From Candidatus Poribacteria bacterium (GTDB taxonomy: Bacteria; Poribacteria; WGA-4E; WGA-3G): a stretch of 64,000 bases of DNA. The position numbers were made by a program, and so were the translations under genes. Of this stretch, positions 7,385-16,335 are shown in pieces. The notes under the pieces are model-generated. The model ran no database searches. It saw only the letters and a list, made by a program, of their open reading frames with translations, and had not been told where the DNA came from. Numbering within the stretch: position 1 is the stretch's first letter; each line of letters opens with the position of its first letter. Location of the stretch: positions 3,714,204 through 3,778,203 of the forward strand of contig OY282386.1 of the NCBI GenBank assembly GCA_958295945.1. The letters run 5' to 3'.

Positions 7385-9172
7385 ATGCAATTTCTTAGAA
7401 TCCTATTGCTTACCACTTTGTTGTTAATTTCCATGTCTACCCCCGCAGCGCAAGAGTACAAATTCGTTGGAGAATTCGGTGGTAAAGGAGAGGGAGAAGC
7501 ACAATTTGCACAAACATTGTTCATGGCATTTGGACCTGATGGGAATATCTATGTCACTGATAATGAGAACTTCAAAATTCATAAGTTTTCTGCGACCGGA
7601 GAATTCCTGTTTGATATTGGAGTTACGGATACATCTAAATTCCGATTTCTCAATCCATCAGCAACAGCAATTGGTTCCGACAGTTCAATTTATGTGATGG
7701 ACTGGATTCTGCAACATATAGAGGGGACAAGCAGTCCTAAGATTTTCAACTACGGTCCCTGTGCCCACAAATTTGATGCACAAGGACAATATGTATCCAC
7801 CTTCCCATTACAGGATTACAATAAAAGGATTGACAACCTTGAAGCAGCAGCTCCAGGTTTAGACAGTGATGGGAAATACGCGCTCATCATTCCACAAGGT
7901 GACACCAAGCGCGATTTTCTACTTACTATGGATACAAATGACAATCTCTATGTTTATGACGATGGGTCAATATACAAACTTGATTCCAATGGCAAACCAA
8001 TTCTCCGATTTGAAGTGTCGCAACCAGGGGTCGGACAAGTTTTCCAACCTGCTGATATGACTGTAGACAAATCAGGCAACCTTTACATTGTAGATGAGAA
8101 AGCGCACCGCGTGGTGAAATATAATCCAGATGGGAAGTTTGTTCTCACCTTTGGAGAATACGGAGATGCAGACCGAGAATTTATCGCACCATTTCGAATT
8201 TCAACATTAACAGATGGAACACTCCTCGTTGCAGACAGAGCAAAGTATCTCAAGGATTTCCTCTCTACGCTCCCGAAACGGCTTGATGATCCAACGCGCC
8301 GACTTGACGGACTTACACGGACGTTCCGTTACCGACTCCGCAGAGTCCAACGATTTACAACAGAGGGGAAGTTGACGCAAAGAATACGCATCCCTTTTCA
8401 ACGTGAGACTGAAACTGATACCAATCTTCAACTGAAAGGGATTGACAGAAATGGAAGCCTTTATTATCTCAATCCATCACTGTTAAAGTTTCGCAAGTAT
8501 GCTCCCAAGACATCCTTGTTCTCTACTCTGTTCCAAACAGAACTGAAGTTACGTTTGACAAGAGATATACAGGACATTGAAATAGACAATCAGGACGACC
8601 TTGATGCCGACCTATATACGAAATCCGATTTTGATGAGCAGATAATTCAGGATTCTGCTGACGCATTCCTGACCTTCACTTACGATCTGAATGAGAATTA
8701 TCGTATTGGACTATCCAATCAGCTCACCTATGCGCGAATGACCGACACGAGTTTTTACAGAGCACAGGATTTCGAAGATTTCCGTGGTAGATTCAATCAA
8801 GATGATAGGTCAACTGAATCCTCTTGGGATAACCGGATTCAACTTGATTTCACCTGGATCCGTGACCATGGCATCTATAACTATCGTGAGGCGCGGATAT
8901 ATGCATACCTCAGTACTATCAATCTTGATTTCATCAATGAAGCACTTGATAGGAGTAACTTCAGATTTTTCGATTTCTATGCAAAACTCTCTGATTGGGG
9001 AGGTGGCATCCATTACGATTTAAGTCAAACATTCCGATTGCATTTTGAAGTTACACATTTCTTCGGAAAGAATAACTATACATACATTGATGAAACGGGC
9101 GACCTATATGCGACAGGATTCCAACAAGCGGATACATACCGTGCTATTCTGTATATAAACGGTTTCTTCTAA
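7385..9172 (+). CDS. Secreted NHL-repeat protein with C-terminal outer-membrane barrel-like region
   Basis: A 595-residue protein with a signal peptide (hydrophobic 5-20, cleavage near TPAAQ). From about 28 to 300 NHL-type beta-propeller repeats are visible (FGPDGNIYVTDNENFKIHKF, VDKSGNLYIVDEKAHRVVKY). The last about 200 residues alternate polar and hydrophobic residues with many aromatics (FLTFTYDLNENYRIGLSNQL, IQLDFTWIRD) and end in a terminal Phe, as outer-membrane beta-barrels do. This predicts a barrel with a soluble propeller at its N-terminus. The role is unknown; binding of polymer or protein at the cell surface is a guess. It converges tail to tail (2-base gap) with the LamG gene. 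Confidence 0.75.
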   Translation: MQFLRILLLTTLLLISMSTPAAQEYKFVGEFGGKGEGEAQFAQTLFMAFGPDGNIYVTDNENFKIHKFSATGEFLFDIGVTDTSKFRFLNPSATAIGSDSSIYVMDWILQHIEGTSSPKIFNYGPCAHKFDAQGQYVSTFPLQDYNKRIDNLEAAAPGLDSDGKYALIIPQGDTKRDFLLTMDTNDNLYVYDDGSIYKLDSNGKPILRFEVSQPGVGQVFQPADMTVDKSGNLYIVDEKAHRVVKYNPDGKFVLTFGEYGDADREFIAPFRISTLTDGTLLVADRAKYLKDFLSTLPKRLDDPTRRLDGLTRTFRYRLRRVQRFTTEGKLTQRIRIPFQRETETDTNLQLKGIDRNGSLYYLNPSLLKFRKYAPKTSLFSTLFQTELKLRLTRDIQDIEIDNQDDLDADLYTKSDFDEQIIQDSADAFLTFTYDLNENYRIGLSNQLTYARMTDTSFYRAQDFEDFRGRFNQDDRSTESSWDNRIQLDFTWIRDHGIYNYREARIYAYLSTINLDFINEALDRSNFRFFDFYAKLSDWGGGIHYDLSQTFRLHFEVTHFFGKNNYTYIDETGDLYATGFQQADTYRAILYINGFF

Positions 9173-9174
9173 TT

Positions 9175-9927
9175 TTACTTCCGTTTGAGTGCACCCCATG
9201 TAATAGCCAATTTATCTTTGCTCTCAACAGACAAACCATCGATTGCCAGTTTCTCAATTTCATCCGCACTCAGGGTTCGATCATAAATCATAACTTCGTC
9301 AATGATTCCATCAAAATATCTTGCACCACAGCATTCGTCCCACCCAAATTTTAGGTTCTGCACAGTCTGCTCAATATGTTCAATTTCGTTCTCAGCGGAA
9401 TCAAGCTTACCATCATCCCTATGATAGATATAACTTGTCGCTTTTTCTTTCTCAATAGCAATTGCCACAAGTGCCCATTTGTTTTCTGGTATCGTTGGTG
9501 CACCTTTCCATCCCCATGTAGCGGCATTGTTATTGTTCCAAACATACGTCAAGGTGTTGTTATCAGCGACACCTAACCAGAACGAAGCAGGATCACTTCG
9601 TCCCACAACAATGCCAGACCAGTCAATCGTCTTCCAACCGTTGATACGTGCAGCAACTGTGATTTCAGTTGTTGTCAAACTAAATGCACTATCCACGACT
9701 GCATGTCCACCTTCACCATCAACTTCAATTGCGTCACCTATCCATCCATCGTTGACAAATTTCGCTCCTCCTGTCAACTCGGCATCATGTCCATTTCCTG
9801 ATTCATCCTTACCGTTTCCATCAAGAGGCCAATAGCCGTATAGTCCGTCAGATAGTTTAGCAGCATACACGCTCATAGTACAGAGACTAATAGCAATAAC
9901 CAGAACCAACAGATATCTGTATTTCAT
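9175..9927 (-). CDS. Secreted LamG/concanavalin A-like lectin domain protein
   Basis: A 250-residue protein with a clear signal peptide (hydrophobic 5-20, cleavage after VYA). One LamG (ConA-like jelly-roll) domain follows: YWPLDGNGKDESGNGHDAEL near the start, and near the end FDGIIDEVMIYDRTLSADEI. The C-terminus is KLAITWGALKRK, a tail shared with two other proteins in this window. AAGGAG precedes the ATG. An IS has inserted 19 bases upstream of the start codon, leaving the ribosome site but separating the gene from any older promoter. Probably a surface carbohydrate-binding protein. Confidence 0.85.
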   Translation of the reverse strand: MKYRYLLVLVIAISLCTMSVYAAKLSDGLYGYWPLDGNGKDESGNGHDAELTGGAKFVNDGWIGDAIEVDGEGGHAVVDSAFSLTTTEITVAARINGWKTIDWSGIVVGRSDPASFWLGVADNNTLTYVWNNNNAATWGWKGAPTIPENKWALVAIAIEKEKATSYIYHRDDGKLDSAENEIEHIEQTVQNLKFGWDECCGARYFDGIIDEVMIYDRTLSADEIEKLAIDGLSVESKDKLAITWGALKRK

Positions 9928-9940
9928 TTTATTCTCCTTT

Positions 9941-11040
9941 ATAAGCAGGACTTACGCATTTTTATAAAATGGTGTATACTATTCTATTATGACTACATGG
10001 ACACAATCTAAAAAGAAGGTAAACCTATTTTCCGATTATTGTCAATTTTTGTTATCAAGTTTTACGAACTGGACGCAAACGTACTTTGGTGATCAGTCTG
10101 AGAAATGGAGCCATGATCAACTCAATCGTTTTTTGAGAAATGAGAACATTCCATCAAGCGAACTCTGGCAGTCTGTCCAGGATGACATTGAGTTTGATGA
10201 TCAAGGGCACATTGCTTTTGATGATGTTGTGCTACCTAAACCGCATGCGAAAAAGATTGAAGCTCTCCGTCCTCAGTGGAGTGGTAGCGACAAAAAAGTC
10301 GTTGATGGCATCGGTATTGTAACGTGTCTCTATGTCAACCCAAAGACGCAAGAGTATTGGATCATTGATTATCGCATTTACGACAAAGACCATGATGGAA
10401 AAACCAAAATAGACCATTTATTAGACATGCTGCAAAACGCGGTCTTCAAAAAACAACTCCCGTTTCGGACGGTGCTAATGGATAGTTGGTATGCATCCAT
10501 GCAAGTCATGAAAGCGATTGAAAAACTTTCTAAGATTTATTATGTGCCACTGAAACGCAATCGTCTTGTAAACGATACGGACGGCGTTGAACCACACCAA
10601 CAAGTCCAAAAGTTATCTTGGACACAGACAGAAACGCAACACGGAAAGCACGTGCACATCAAGAAGTTTCCAAAAGGGCATCAAGTGAAGTTGTTCCGGT
10701 TAGTCTCCTCTAACGGACGCACGGAATATATTGCGACAAACGATTTATCTCAATCGGATGCGGATGCGACACGCCAAGAATGTCGCGTGCGTTGGAAGAT
10801 TGAACAACTTCATCGTGAGATCAAACAAGTCACCGGTATTGGTAAATGTCAATGCCGCAAGTTGCGTGCCCAAAGAAATCATATTGCTTGTTGTTTTCAA
10901 GTATGGGTCTGTTTGAAACGTGTTGCGCGCAAACATGGTAAAACAATTTATGAACTAAAACAAAGTTTATTGGATGATTATATGCGATTTCAACTCTCTA
11001 ATCCTTCAATAATTTTTAAAAATGCGTAAGTTCTGATAAG
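9941..11040 (+). mobile_element. IS701/IS4-like insertion sequence with 5-bp target duplication
   Basis: The element spans 9946-11035 with 19-base terminal inverted repeats (CAGGACTTACGCATTTTTA against its complement at the right end, one mismatch). It is flanked by the direct repeat ATAAG (9941-9945 and 11036-11040). Intact ends, an intact transposase and a perfect target duplication indicate a recent insertion. It sits immediately upstream of the LamG gene on the opposite strand. Confidence 0.85.
9989..11029 (+). CDS. DDE transposase (IS701/IS4-like)
   Basis: A 346-residue transposase carried by the IS. The N-terminal helical region (LFSDYCQFLLSSF, SHDQLNRFLR) matches IS701-like transposases. 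The probable acidic triad is D in FDDVVLPK, D in LMDSWYAS and E in WKIEQLHREIKQ, the last followed by the K/R-rich stretch expected in this superfamily. The reading frame is full length and ends inside the right inverted repeat. The exact IS family is uncertain; the 5-base target duplication does not settle it. Confidence 0.85.
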   Translation: MTTWTQSKKKVNLFSDYCQFLLSSFTNWTQTYFGDQSEKWSHDQLNRFLRNENIPSSELWQSVQDDIEFDDQGHIAFDDVVLPKPHAKKIEALRPQWSGSDKKVVDGIGIVTCLYVNPKTQEYWIIDYRIYDKDHDGKTKIDHLLDMLQNAVFKKQLPFRTVLMDSWYASMQVMKAIEKLSKIYYVPLKRNRLVNDTDGVEPHQQVQKLSWTQTETQHGKHVHIKKFPKGHQVKLFRLVSSNGRTEYIATNDLSQSDADATRQECRVRWKIEQLHREIKQVTGIGKCQCRKLRAQRNHIACCFQVWVCLKRVARKHGKTIYELKQSLLDDYMRFQLSNPSIIFKNA

Positions 11041-11470
11041 TAAACTTAGTACATTTCAATTCAAGATATAAGTTTTAGCATTTGGTAATAGACAAGAGTT
11101 ATTAAATGGGTTTAACAGTATCTGTCTATTGCCCGTATAATACAGAAAAGGTAAATAAAGTGCAAGAAAAATCATCCTAAACATCTTTTATTGAAAATCG
11201 TTCAAATTTAACACAAAATATGCTATAAAATAGAAAAATATCTCAATATTTCACGAAAAAACTATATGTACATTGAATTTTAGAATAAAAAAACTTGCAA
11301 ATTGACTCAAAATAACGTATGATAATACTTAACCATTAAACGCTCCGTTTGTAATCTACTCATAAACTCTATATAAATCTACTATCGTTAAAATGAATTC
11401 GGTGTATTCACACCAACAGATTCTGAATTTTTACATTGATAGATAAGACTATATTACCGGGAGATAATAG
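11041..11470 (+). promoter_or_regulatory. AT-rich intergenic region with candidate promoter
   Basis: 430 bases without a credible gene. The best promoter is TTGCAA (11295-11300), a 17-base spacer and TATGAT (11318-11323), pointing to the NHL/Ni-exporter pair with a leader of about 140 bases. The long leader contains no structure that I can assign to a known riboswitch. A GGGAGA ribosome site precedes the ATG at 11471. Confidence 0.4.
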
Positions 11471-12319
11471 ATGGCAACAATTGGCACAGGAGACTACCAA
11501 TATGAGGTAGTTGAAGGTTGGGGGATGATTCCTCAACTTGGTCTCGTTTCTGGTGTGGCATGTGACTCAAATGATCGTGTGTATGTCTATAACCGCAGTC
11601 CACAACCTGCCATGCTCGTATTTGACGCAAACGGAACTTTTGTCACAGAATGGGGTAAAGATATATTCAAGAAACCCCACGGTATCTGGATTAGTCCAGA
11701 TGATGAAATCTGGACGACTGATACTATAGACCACACTGTGCGAAAATTCTCGCTTAATGGAGAACTGTTGCAGACTTATGGAACAGTAAATAAACCGGGT
11801 ACACCGGGTACACCTTTCAACCAACCCACCCGTGCTGTCCTATCATCATCTGGAGAGATGTATGTCTCCGACGGTTACGGTCAATCGCGCGTGCATCGTA
11901 TGACTGCAGATGGTGAAGTTATCGTTTCATGGGGTGCGTCTGGCACTGGTCCTGGTGAATTCAACCTTCCACACGATGTAACTGTTGACCAAAATGACAA
12001 GGTTTATATCCTTGACCGAGGTAACTTAAGGTGTCAGATATTCAATAACAATGGGGAATTCCTATCCGAATGGACCGACCTCGGTTCTCCTAACGATCTT
12101 TTCATTGACTCTGACAATATCATTCACATTGCAGAAGCGCGTCAAAGTATCTGTATCATGACATTGGATGGCGAAATGATCGGACGGTGGGGTGAAAAAG
12201 GGAATGCATCAGGCCAATTTAGTGATTCACCACACGGTATTTGGATAGATTCAAACGGAGATATCTATGTCAGCGAAGTTATCGCTGAAAGACGGCTCCA
12301 AAAGTTTAAGAGGGTTTAA
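11471..12319 (+). CDS. Cytoplasmic six-bladed NHL-repeat propeller
   Basis: 282 residues without a signal peptide, built from six NHL-like repeats. Repeats centre on GVACDSNDRVYVYNR, HGIWISPDDEIWTTDT, VLSSSGEMYVSDGYG, DVTVDQNDKVYILDRG, LFIDSDNIIHIAEA and HGIWIDSNGDIYVSEV. The fold resembles peptidyl-glycine lyase/NHL propellers, but I see no signature that fixes a reaction. A close paralogue lies at 34719. The next gene, a metal exporter, starts 5 bases after its stop, so the two are probably co-translated. A link to metal handling is only contextual. Confidence 0.8.
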   Translation: MATIGTGDYQYEVVEGWGMIPQLGLVSGVACDSNDRVYVYNRSPQPAMLVFDANGTFVTEWGKDIFKKPHGIWISPDDEIWTTDTIDHTVRKFSLNGELLQTYGTVNKPGTPGTPFNQPTRAVLSSSGEMYVSDGYGQSRVHRMTADGEVIVSWGASGTGPGEFNLPHDVTVDQNDKVYILDRGNLRCQIFNNNGEFLSEWTDLGSPNDLFIDSDNIIHIAEARQSICIMTLDGEMIGRWGEKGNASGQFSDSPHGIWIDSNGDIYVSEVIAERRLQKFKRV

Positions 12320-12324
12320 TAGTT

Positions 12325-13230
12325 TTGAAAAAACAATACATTTACACTTTTAGCCTTATATTAATAGCACTTGCTATATGCACTTTCGCTTTTGCTGACG
12401 CTAATCATGAACATTCTGGCGACAAGATAAAAAAGTTGATAACTCAACCCTTGACATTGCAGTTTGCAGTTATTGCATTAGTCATATCATTTGTATTGGG
12501 TGGTCTACATGCGTTGACTCCCGGACACGGAAAAGCAGTCGTTGCAGCATATCTTGTTGGAACAAAAGGCAGGATAATTGATGCAATCTTTCTCGGTCTG
12601 ATTGTCACTTTTACACACACTTTCAGTGTCATTTCAATCGGTATCATCCTGTTGTTTGCTAAAGAACGCATTGCACATGATGATATTGTTCTATGGTTGA
12701 GTCTTATCTCAGGTTTGCTCATTGTTGGTATCGGCGGATGGCTGCTTGCGAAAAATATGAAGCAGTATTATTCTGGTAGAACACACAATCACGGACACGA
12801 TAATCCCCATGACCATTCCCATGATCATGAACATTCCCACGACCATGGAGATGGACATACACATTCACACGGATTTGGTCATGCACATAGTCACGTACCT
12901 ACAGAACGAACAGGATTTTGGAGTTTATTATCCCTCGGCGTTTCTGGTGGAATCGTTCCTTGTGTGGATGCACTCATCGGTCTTCTCTTTGCTATTAGTC
13001 TCAATAAACTAACATGGGGTGTAATCATCCTGTGTGCATTCTCTCTGGGACTCGCGGCCGTATTGGTTGCTATCGGTATCCTGATGGTGATGGCAAAACC
13101 GGTGATTGAACGTTGGACTGGTAGAGGTATTTGGCTTCAACGTCTGCCGATTATCAGTGCTACCGTAGTAATAGTACTTGGTGCGGTGTTAGTATTCAAG
13201 GCTCTCAATGATGTTGGTATTCAGATTTAA
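12325..13230 (+). CDS. Nickel/cobalt efflux permease with His-rich loop (RcnA/NicO type)
   Basis: A 301-residue inner-membrane protein starting at TTG 12325 (MKKQYIYTF), with AGAGGG upstream and only 5 bases after the NHL stop. About six hydrophobic segments follow a cleavable-looking N-terminal helix. HALTPGHGKAVVAAYLVG is the family signature, and a cytoplasmic or periplasmic loop (about 150-193) is packed with His (HDHSHDHEHSHDHGDGHTHS). The NicO/RcnA family exports Ni2+ and Co2+; the His loop probably binds metal. No RcnR/CsoR regulator is adjacent. Specificity cannot be read from sequence. Confidence 0.85.
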   Translation: MKKQYIYTFSLILIALAICTFAFADANHEHSGDKIKKLITQPLTLQFAVIALVISFVLGGLHALTPGHGKAVVAAYLVGTKGRIIDAIFLGLIVTFTHTFSVISIGIILLFAKERIAHDDIVLWLSLISGLLIVGIGGWLLAKNMKQYYSGRTHNHGHDNPHDHSHDHEHSHDHGDGHTHSHGFGHAHSHVPTERTGFWSLLSLGVSGGIVPCVDALIGLLFAISLNKLTWGVIILCAFSLGLAAVLVAIGILMVMAKPVIERWTGRGIWLQRLPIISATVVIVLGAVLVFKALNDVGIQI

Positions 13231-13277
13231 CATCTACTGCTAATCATCAAGATATCATATAGATTGAAAGGAATACT

Positions 13278-14165
13278 ATGCCAAGAACCGTTGGTATTTT
13301 AAGTCCTGGTGATATGGGACACACCGTCGGAGATGTCCTTCGTCAGAACGGATTACGAGTTGTTACCTGCCTTGAGGGGAGAAGTCCACGTACCCGTGAA
13401 CTTGCACGAAAAGCGGGCATCGTCAACTTGCCTACCTACCAAACACTTATAACTGAAGCAGACCTGATCTTGTCAATAATGGTACCAGCACAAGCAACTT
13501 CCGCAGCTGAAACGGTCGCTGAAGCATTGCAGAAGGTTGACACAGATATGACCTATGTTGACTGCAATGCAATTGCACCACAGACGGCACATAGAATCGG
13601 TGAAACGATTACATCCGTAGGAGGTAATTTTGTTGATGCTTCAATCATCGGTCCTCCCCCGCGAACACCGGGTGCAACCCGATTTTATGCATCAGGACCA
13701 GAAATTACTTCATTCTTAGAACTGAAGGAATATGGATTGGATGTGCGTCCACTTGGAGACGAGATTGGACTCGCATCTGCAATTAAGATGTGCTATGCTT
13801 CTTTGACAAAAGGTCTGACAGCACTATGTACTGAACTGCTTACCGCAGCAGAATTGTTAGGTGTATCTGAAGCACTTGCAGAAGAATTTCAATTGAGCCA
13901 GTCCGTCTTATATGAAAGAATGGAAAGAGGTCTACCGGGTATGCCGACTAAAGCGAGACGGTGGATTGGTGAAATGGAAGAAATATCGGACACCTTTGCT
14001 GATGTTGGGTTGACACCAAATATATTAACAGGTGCTGCAGATATGTATCGCCTTGTGAGTAGCACCCACCTTGCTGACCTATCCCCCGAAGCACGAGACC
14101 AATTTCCTACATTGCGTGAATTAATCACAACCTTGGCCGAACATAATAGCAAAAAGAATGGATAG
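13278..14165 (+). CDS. NAD(P)-binding dehydrogenase with DUF1932 domain
   Basis: 295 residues. The N-terminus is a Rossmann fold (GILSPGDMGHTVGDVLRQNG) of the 6-phosphogluconate/3-hydroxyisobutyrate dehydrogenase superfamily. The middle contains VDCNAIAP and the family helix start NFVDASIIG. The C-terminal third matches DUF1932 (SAIKMCYASLTKGLTALCTE). The substrate is unknown. An AAAGGA ribosome site precedes the ATG. It is separated from the exporter by 47 bases and may share its transcript. Confidence 0.8.
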   Translation: MPRTVGILSPGDMGHTVGDVLRQNGLRVVTCLEGRSPRTRELARKAGIVNLPTYQTLITEADLILSIMVPAQATSAAETVAEALQKVDTDMTYVDCNAIAPQTAHRIGETITSVGGNFVDASIIGPPPRTPGATRFYASGPEITSFLELKEYGLDVRPLGDEIGLASAIKMCYASLTKGLTALCTELLTAAELLGVSEALAEEFQLSQSVLYERMERGLPGMPTKARRWIGEMEEISDTFADVGLTPNILTGAADMYRLVSSTHLADLSPEARDQFPTLRELITTLAEHNSKKNG

Positions 14166-14181
14166 ACACATTTAGAACTAA

Positions 14182-14284
14182 TCTCATAAATCATTGTAGT
14201 GTAAGGTCTCTGTGAACCGTTGTTTTTACGTTATATTTGACATGACGAGTACCGAGACCCTGCACTACATAAGATTTATGGAGA
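14182..14284. repeat. Inverted-repeat element downstream of the dehydrogenase
   Basis: TCTCATAAATCATTGTAGTG at 14182 pairs with CACTACATAAGATTTATGGA ending near 14283. The left arm also contains GG-TCTCTGTG-AACC, a weak version of the constant-loop hairpin found at 26000, 34170 and 46372. TCTCATAAATCA is shared with the inner repeat of the 3836-4019 element, so the two are related. It could also stop transcription of the upstream operon. Confidence 0.5.
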
Positions 14285-14339
14285 CATACTCTCTATACAA
14301 TGACGACAGAGGTATTCAATTGTCTAGTGTCGTTGTTGT

Positions 14340-14515
14340 TGGAGGGTTTCTAATACCATTCCTAAAAGATAGGATTTCATTATGAGACTTGTAGGTTCAC
14401 CCTAAAGTAGAGAATGTCCGAGGCACAATTCATTGCGCCTCGGACATTCTCTGTCTCAGTTTGAATTCATAATCTCATAATGAACTATTCTTTATTAGAA
14501 ATGGTATAACCCGAT
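14340..14515. repeat. Nested inverted repeat with a 16-bp perfect hairpin
   Basis: An outer imperfect inverted repeat (left arm 14348-14387 with TAATACCATTCCT, right arm 14473-14512 with AGAAATGGTATAA) encloses a perfect 16-base stem (AGAGAATGTCCGAGGC, 14409-14424, with its complement 14437-14452) and a 12-base loop. TACCATTTCTAA-like ends recur at 57975. No T-run follows the hairpin, so it is not a classical intrinsic terminator. The 14516-14769 stretch holds no gene that I can support. Confidence 0.5.
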
Positions 14516-14769
14516 TTTAGAACTCAGCATGAAAATTCGGAGTTAGAAACACTACAACAAAGACGTTTTTTGACAATTGAATACCTCTGACAAAGACGAA
14601 ATAACTCTTGATTTTTTTTTTGCAAAATGTTATCATATTTTGGAATTAGTAACAAGGTGTGCGATTCAGAGGATCCGGTGCAGTTTGTTTAATTACTTCT
14701 TCTGTAACATCCTCAACCGGCTTGGTGCCACACGCGCACACGTTTATTCTAACACTAAGGAGGTATAAC

Positions 14770-15531
14770 ATGACACGCGACATCATAACTAATAAGTGGA
14801 TACTTGGCGGTATATTGCTGCTAATTATCATTGGCTGTGGGTGTTATTTTTGGTACCAATACACCCTTGCACCGTATAGAGAAGAAGCCGCTAAGACTGA
14901 AGAAGTTGCTCGTAAATGGAAACTCACCCAGGAAGCAAATAGCAACAGTGAGTCGGAACAGGCAGCCAATCAAACCACTACGGATAGCACTGTGCCAACC
15001 GGAGAAAAACCGAGTTCACCTGAACTTCTACAGATCGGTGACATCGTGGATGGGAGAATATACTTAGGAACGGAACCCCCTTCACCAGAACTGCTCGCAG
15101 CATACGGTATTCACCCTCCATCTCAAGATGAGATTATCTCCCCCTACGGGTTCGGACCTTATCCAGAATTACCGGAAGGGTTCGGTCCAATTACTTGGCC
15201 ACGCAAGAGTGCTAATTCAGAATTGAGAATACGTGTTAAGATCAAACTTCTAAAGCAAGGGGTACCTGTCACAGGTTCTATTATGGAAAACGGTTTGGTA
15301 TACCCGATCATAAAAGGTATCCGCTATGTAATCTGGGGTGAGTCCGATGGAAAACAATATTTGCGAAGATCTCTGGGGCATCCTGATGATGGTGATTACA
15401 TGAGGGCTATCAGAAAGGAAAAAAAAGCGCGCGGTGAAAGCATAACCGCAGCCGATTTCCCCGGTATTAAACTGGTCCCTTTTGAAGAGGGCGGTATAGA
15501 TCCCTATACCTTCCTTGATTTACCCAAATAA
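14770..15531 (+). CDS. Single-pass membrane protein of unknown function
   Basis: 253 residues from ATG 14770, chosen because AAGGAGGT lies 5-6 bases upstream; the longer frame from 14659 has no ribosome site and an unlikely N-terminus. One membrane helix at about 10-27 (WILGGILLLIIIGCGCYFW) is followed by a charged, possibly coiled segment (EEAAKTEEVARKW), a Ser/Thr/Pro-rich linker, and a soluble domain with GDIVDGRIYLGTEPPSPELL and YPELPEGFGPITWP. Predicted orientation is N-in with the bulk outside. I do not recognise the family. It is followed after 14 bases by another exported protein, so they probably act together. Confidence 0.7.
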   Translation: MTRDIITNKWILGGILLLIIIGCGCYFWYQYTLAPYREEAAKTEEVARKWKLTQEANSNSESEQAANQTTTDSTVPTGEKPSSPELLQIGDIVDGRIYLGTEPPSPELLAAYGIHPPSQDEIISPYGFGPYPELPEGFGPITWPRKSANSELRIRVKIKLLKQGVPVTGSIMENGLVYPIIKGIRYVIWGESDGKQYLRRSLGHPDDGDYMRAIRKEKKARGESITAADFPGIKLVPFEEGGIDPYTFLDLPK

Positions 15532-15545
15532 GGAGAATTATTATT

Positions 15546-16250
15546 ATGAAACGTATTGTTGTTTTTGCGCTAATTTTTGTGATGCTCGGATATGCCCTTA
15601 TTCTGATCCGGGCTGATGTCCGTTCGATAAATGATGAAAATTTTGATTTCGCGAAATATATCTCATCAGAGTCTGACGGTCCAGTATATGCTGAAGCTCA
15701 TATCATATCAGATGTAGACTGGCCGGGAGAAGGAGACGGTAATTTGGATAAATTGAAAAGCAAACTTGAGACTCTCATATTGGGTTACGGATTAGAATAC
15801 GAAGCGTGGGCAAGATATGAAGGAGATGCACCTAACGATGATTACGAAGGCACGTATGAAGCGTACGCAGGAGTTCCTGGTGATCTTACCGGCGATTACC
15901 ACCCACGCACGGATTGGGATGAAGGAGTGGATGACGAAGTGAAGTCTACGGATAGATACAATCTGCACAATAATCCCGATAAATGGTCTGATTCAGAAAA
16001 AGAGAGATATGGAAATTGGGATGACATACGGGCAGAAACAGATTTATCCTTATGTTCCGCGTGGGCGGACATTGATGGTGGAAGTCCAGCAATACCCGGC
16101 AAGTGGGTCCTTGTGGAGGGACCATCAGAAGTATCGGGGTCCAAAATAGCACATTGGTTACAATGGCAACCTGGACGAGAGGCAGAGTCACATGCTGCTT
16201 ATGGCAATGCATGGAAATTTCCAGATTCTGATCAACATAATCACAATTAA
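15546..16250 (+). CDS. Secreted acidic protein of unknown function
   Basis: 234 residues with a signal peptide or uncleaved anchor (VFALIFVMLGYALILI at about 6-21). The mature part is strongly acidic and rich in Trp, Tyr, Asp and Gly (DWPGEGDGNLDKLK, YEAWARYEGDAPNDD, HNNPDKWSDSEKERYGNWD). It ends in a His-containing tail (DSDQHNHN). No catalytic motif is recognised. AAGGAG precedes the ATG. Tight spacing to the preceding membrane protein suggests an operon of envelope proteins. Confidence 0.7.
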   Translation: MKRIVVFALIFVMLGYALILIRADVRSINDENFDFAKYISSESDGPVYAEAHIISDVDWPGEGDGNLDKLKSKLETLILGYGLEYEAWARYEGDAPNDDYEGTYEAYAGVPGDLTGDYHPRTDWDEGVDDEVKSTDRYNLHNNPDKWSDSEKERYGNWDDIRAETDLSLCSAWADIDGGSPAIPGKWVLVEGPSEVSGSKIAHWLQWQPGREAESHAAYGNAWKFPDSDQHNHN

Positions 16251-16335
16251 GTTTACAACCTTCTAATGCTTCAACCTAACAGATAGGTTTCCATATTGAT
16301 ATCTACCTGTTTTTCTTATGCCAATTCTAATCTGA

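Noticed and set aside
14659-14769. Longer start for the membrane protein at 14770
   Set aside because: The added residues would put a charged, non-conserved stretch before the membrane helix and ignore the perfect AAGGAGGT site in front of ATG 14770.
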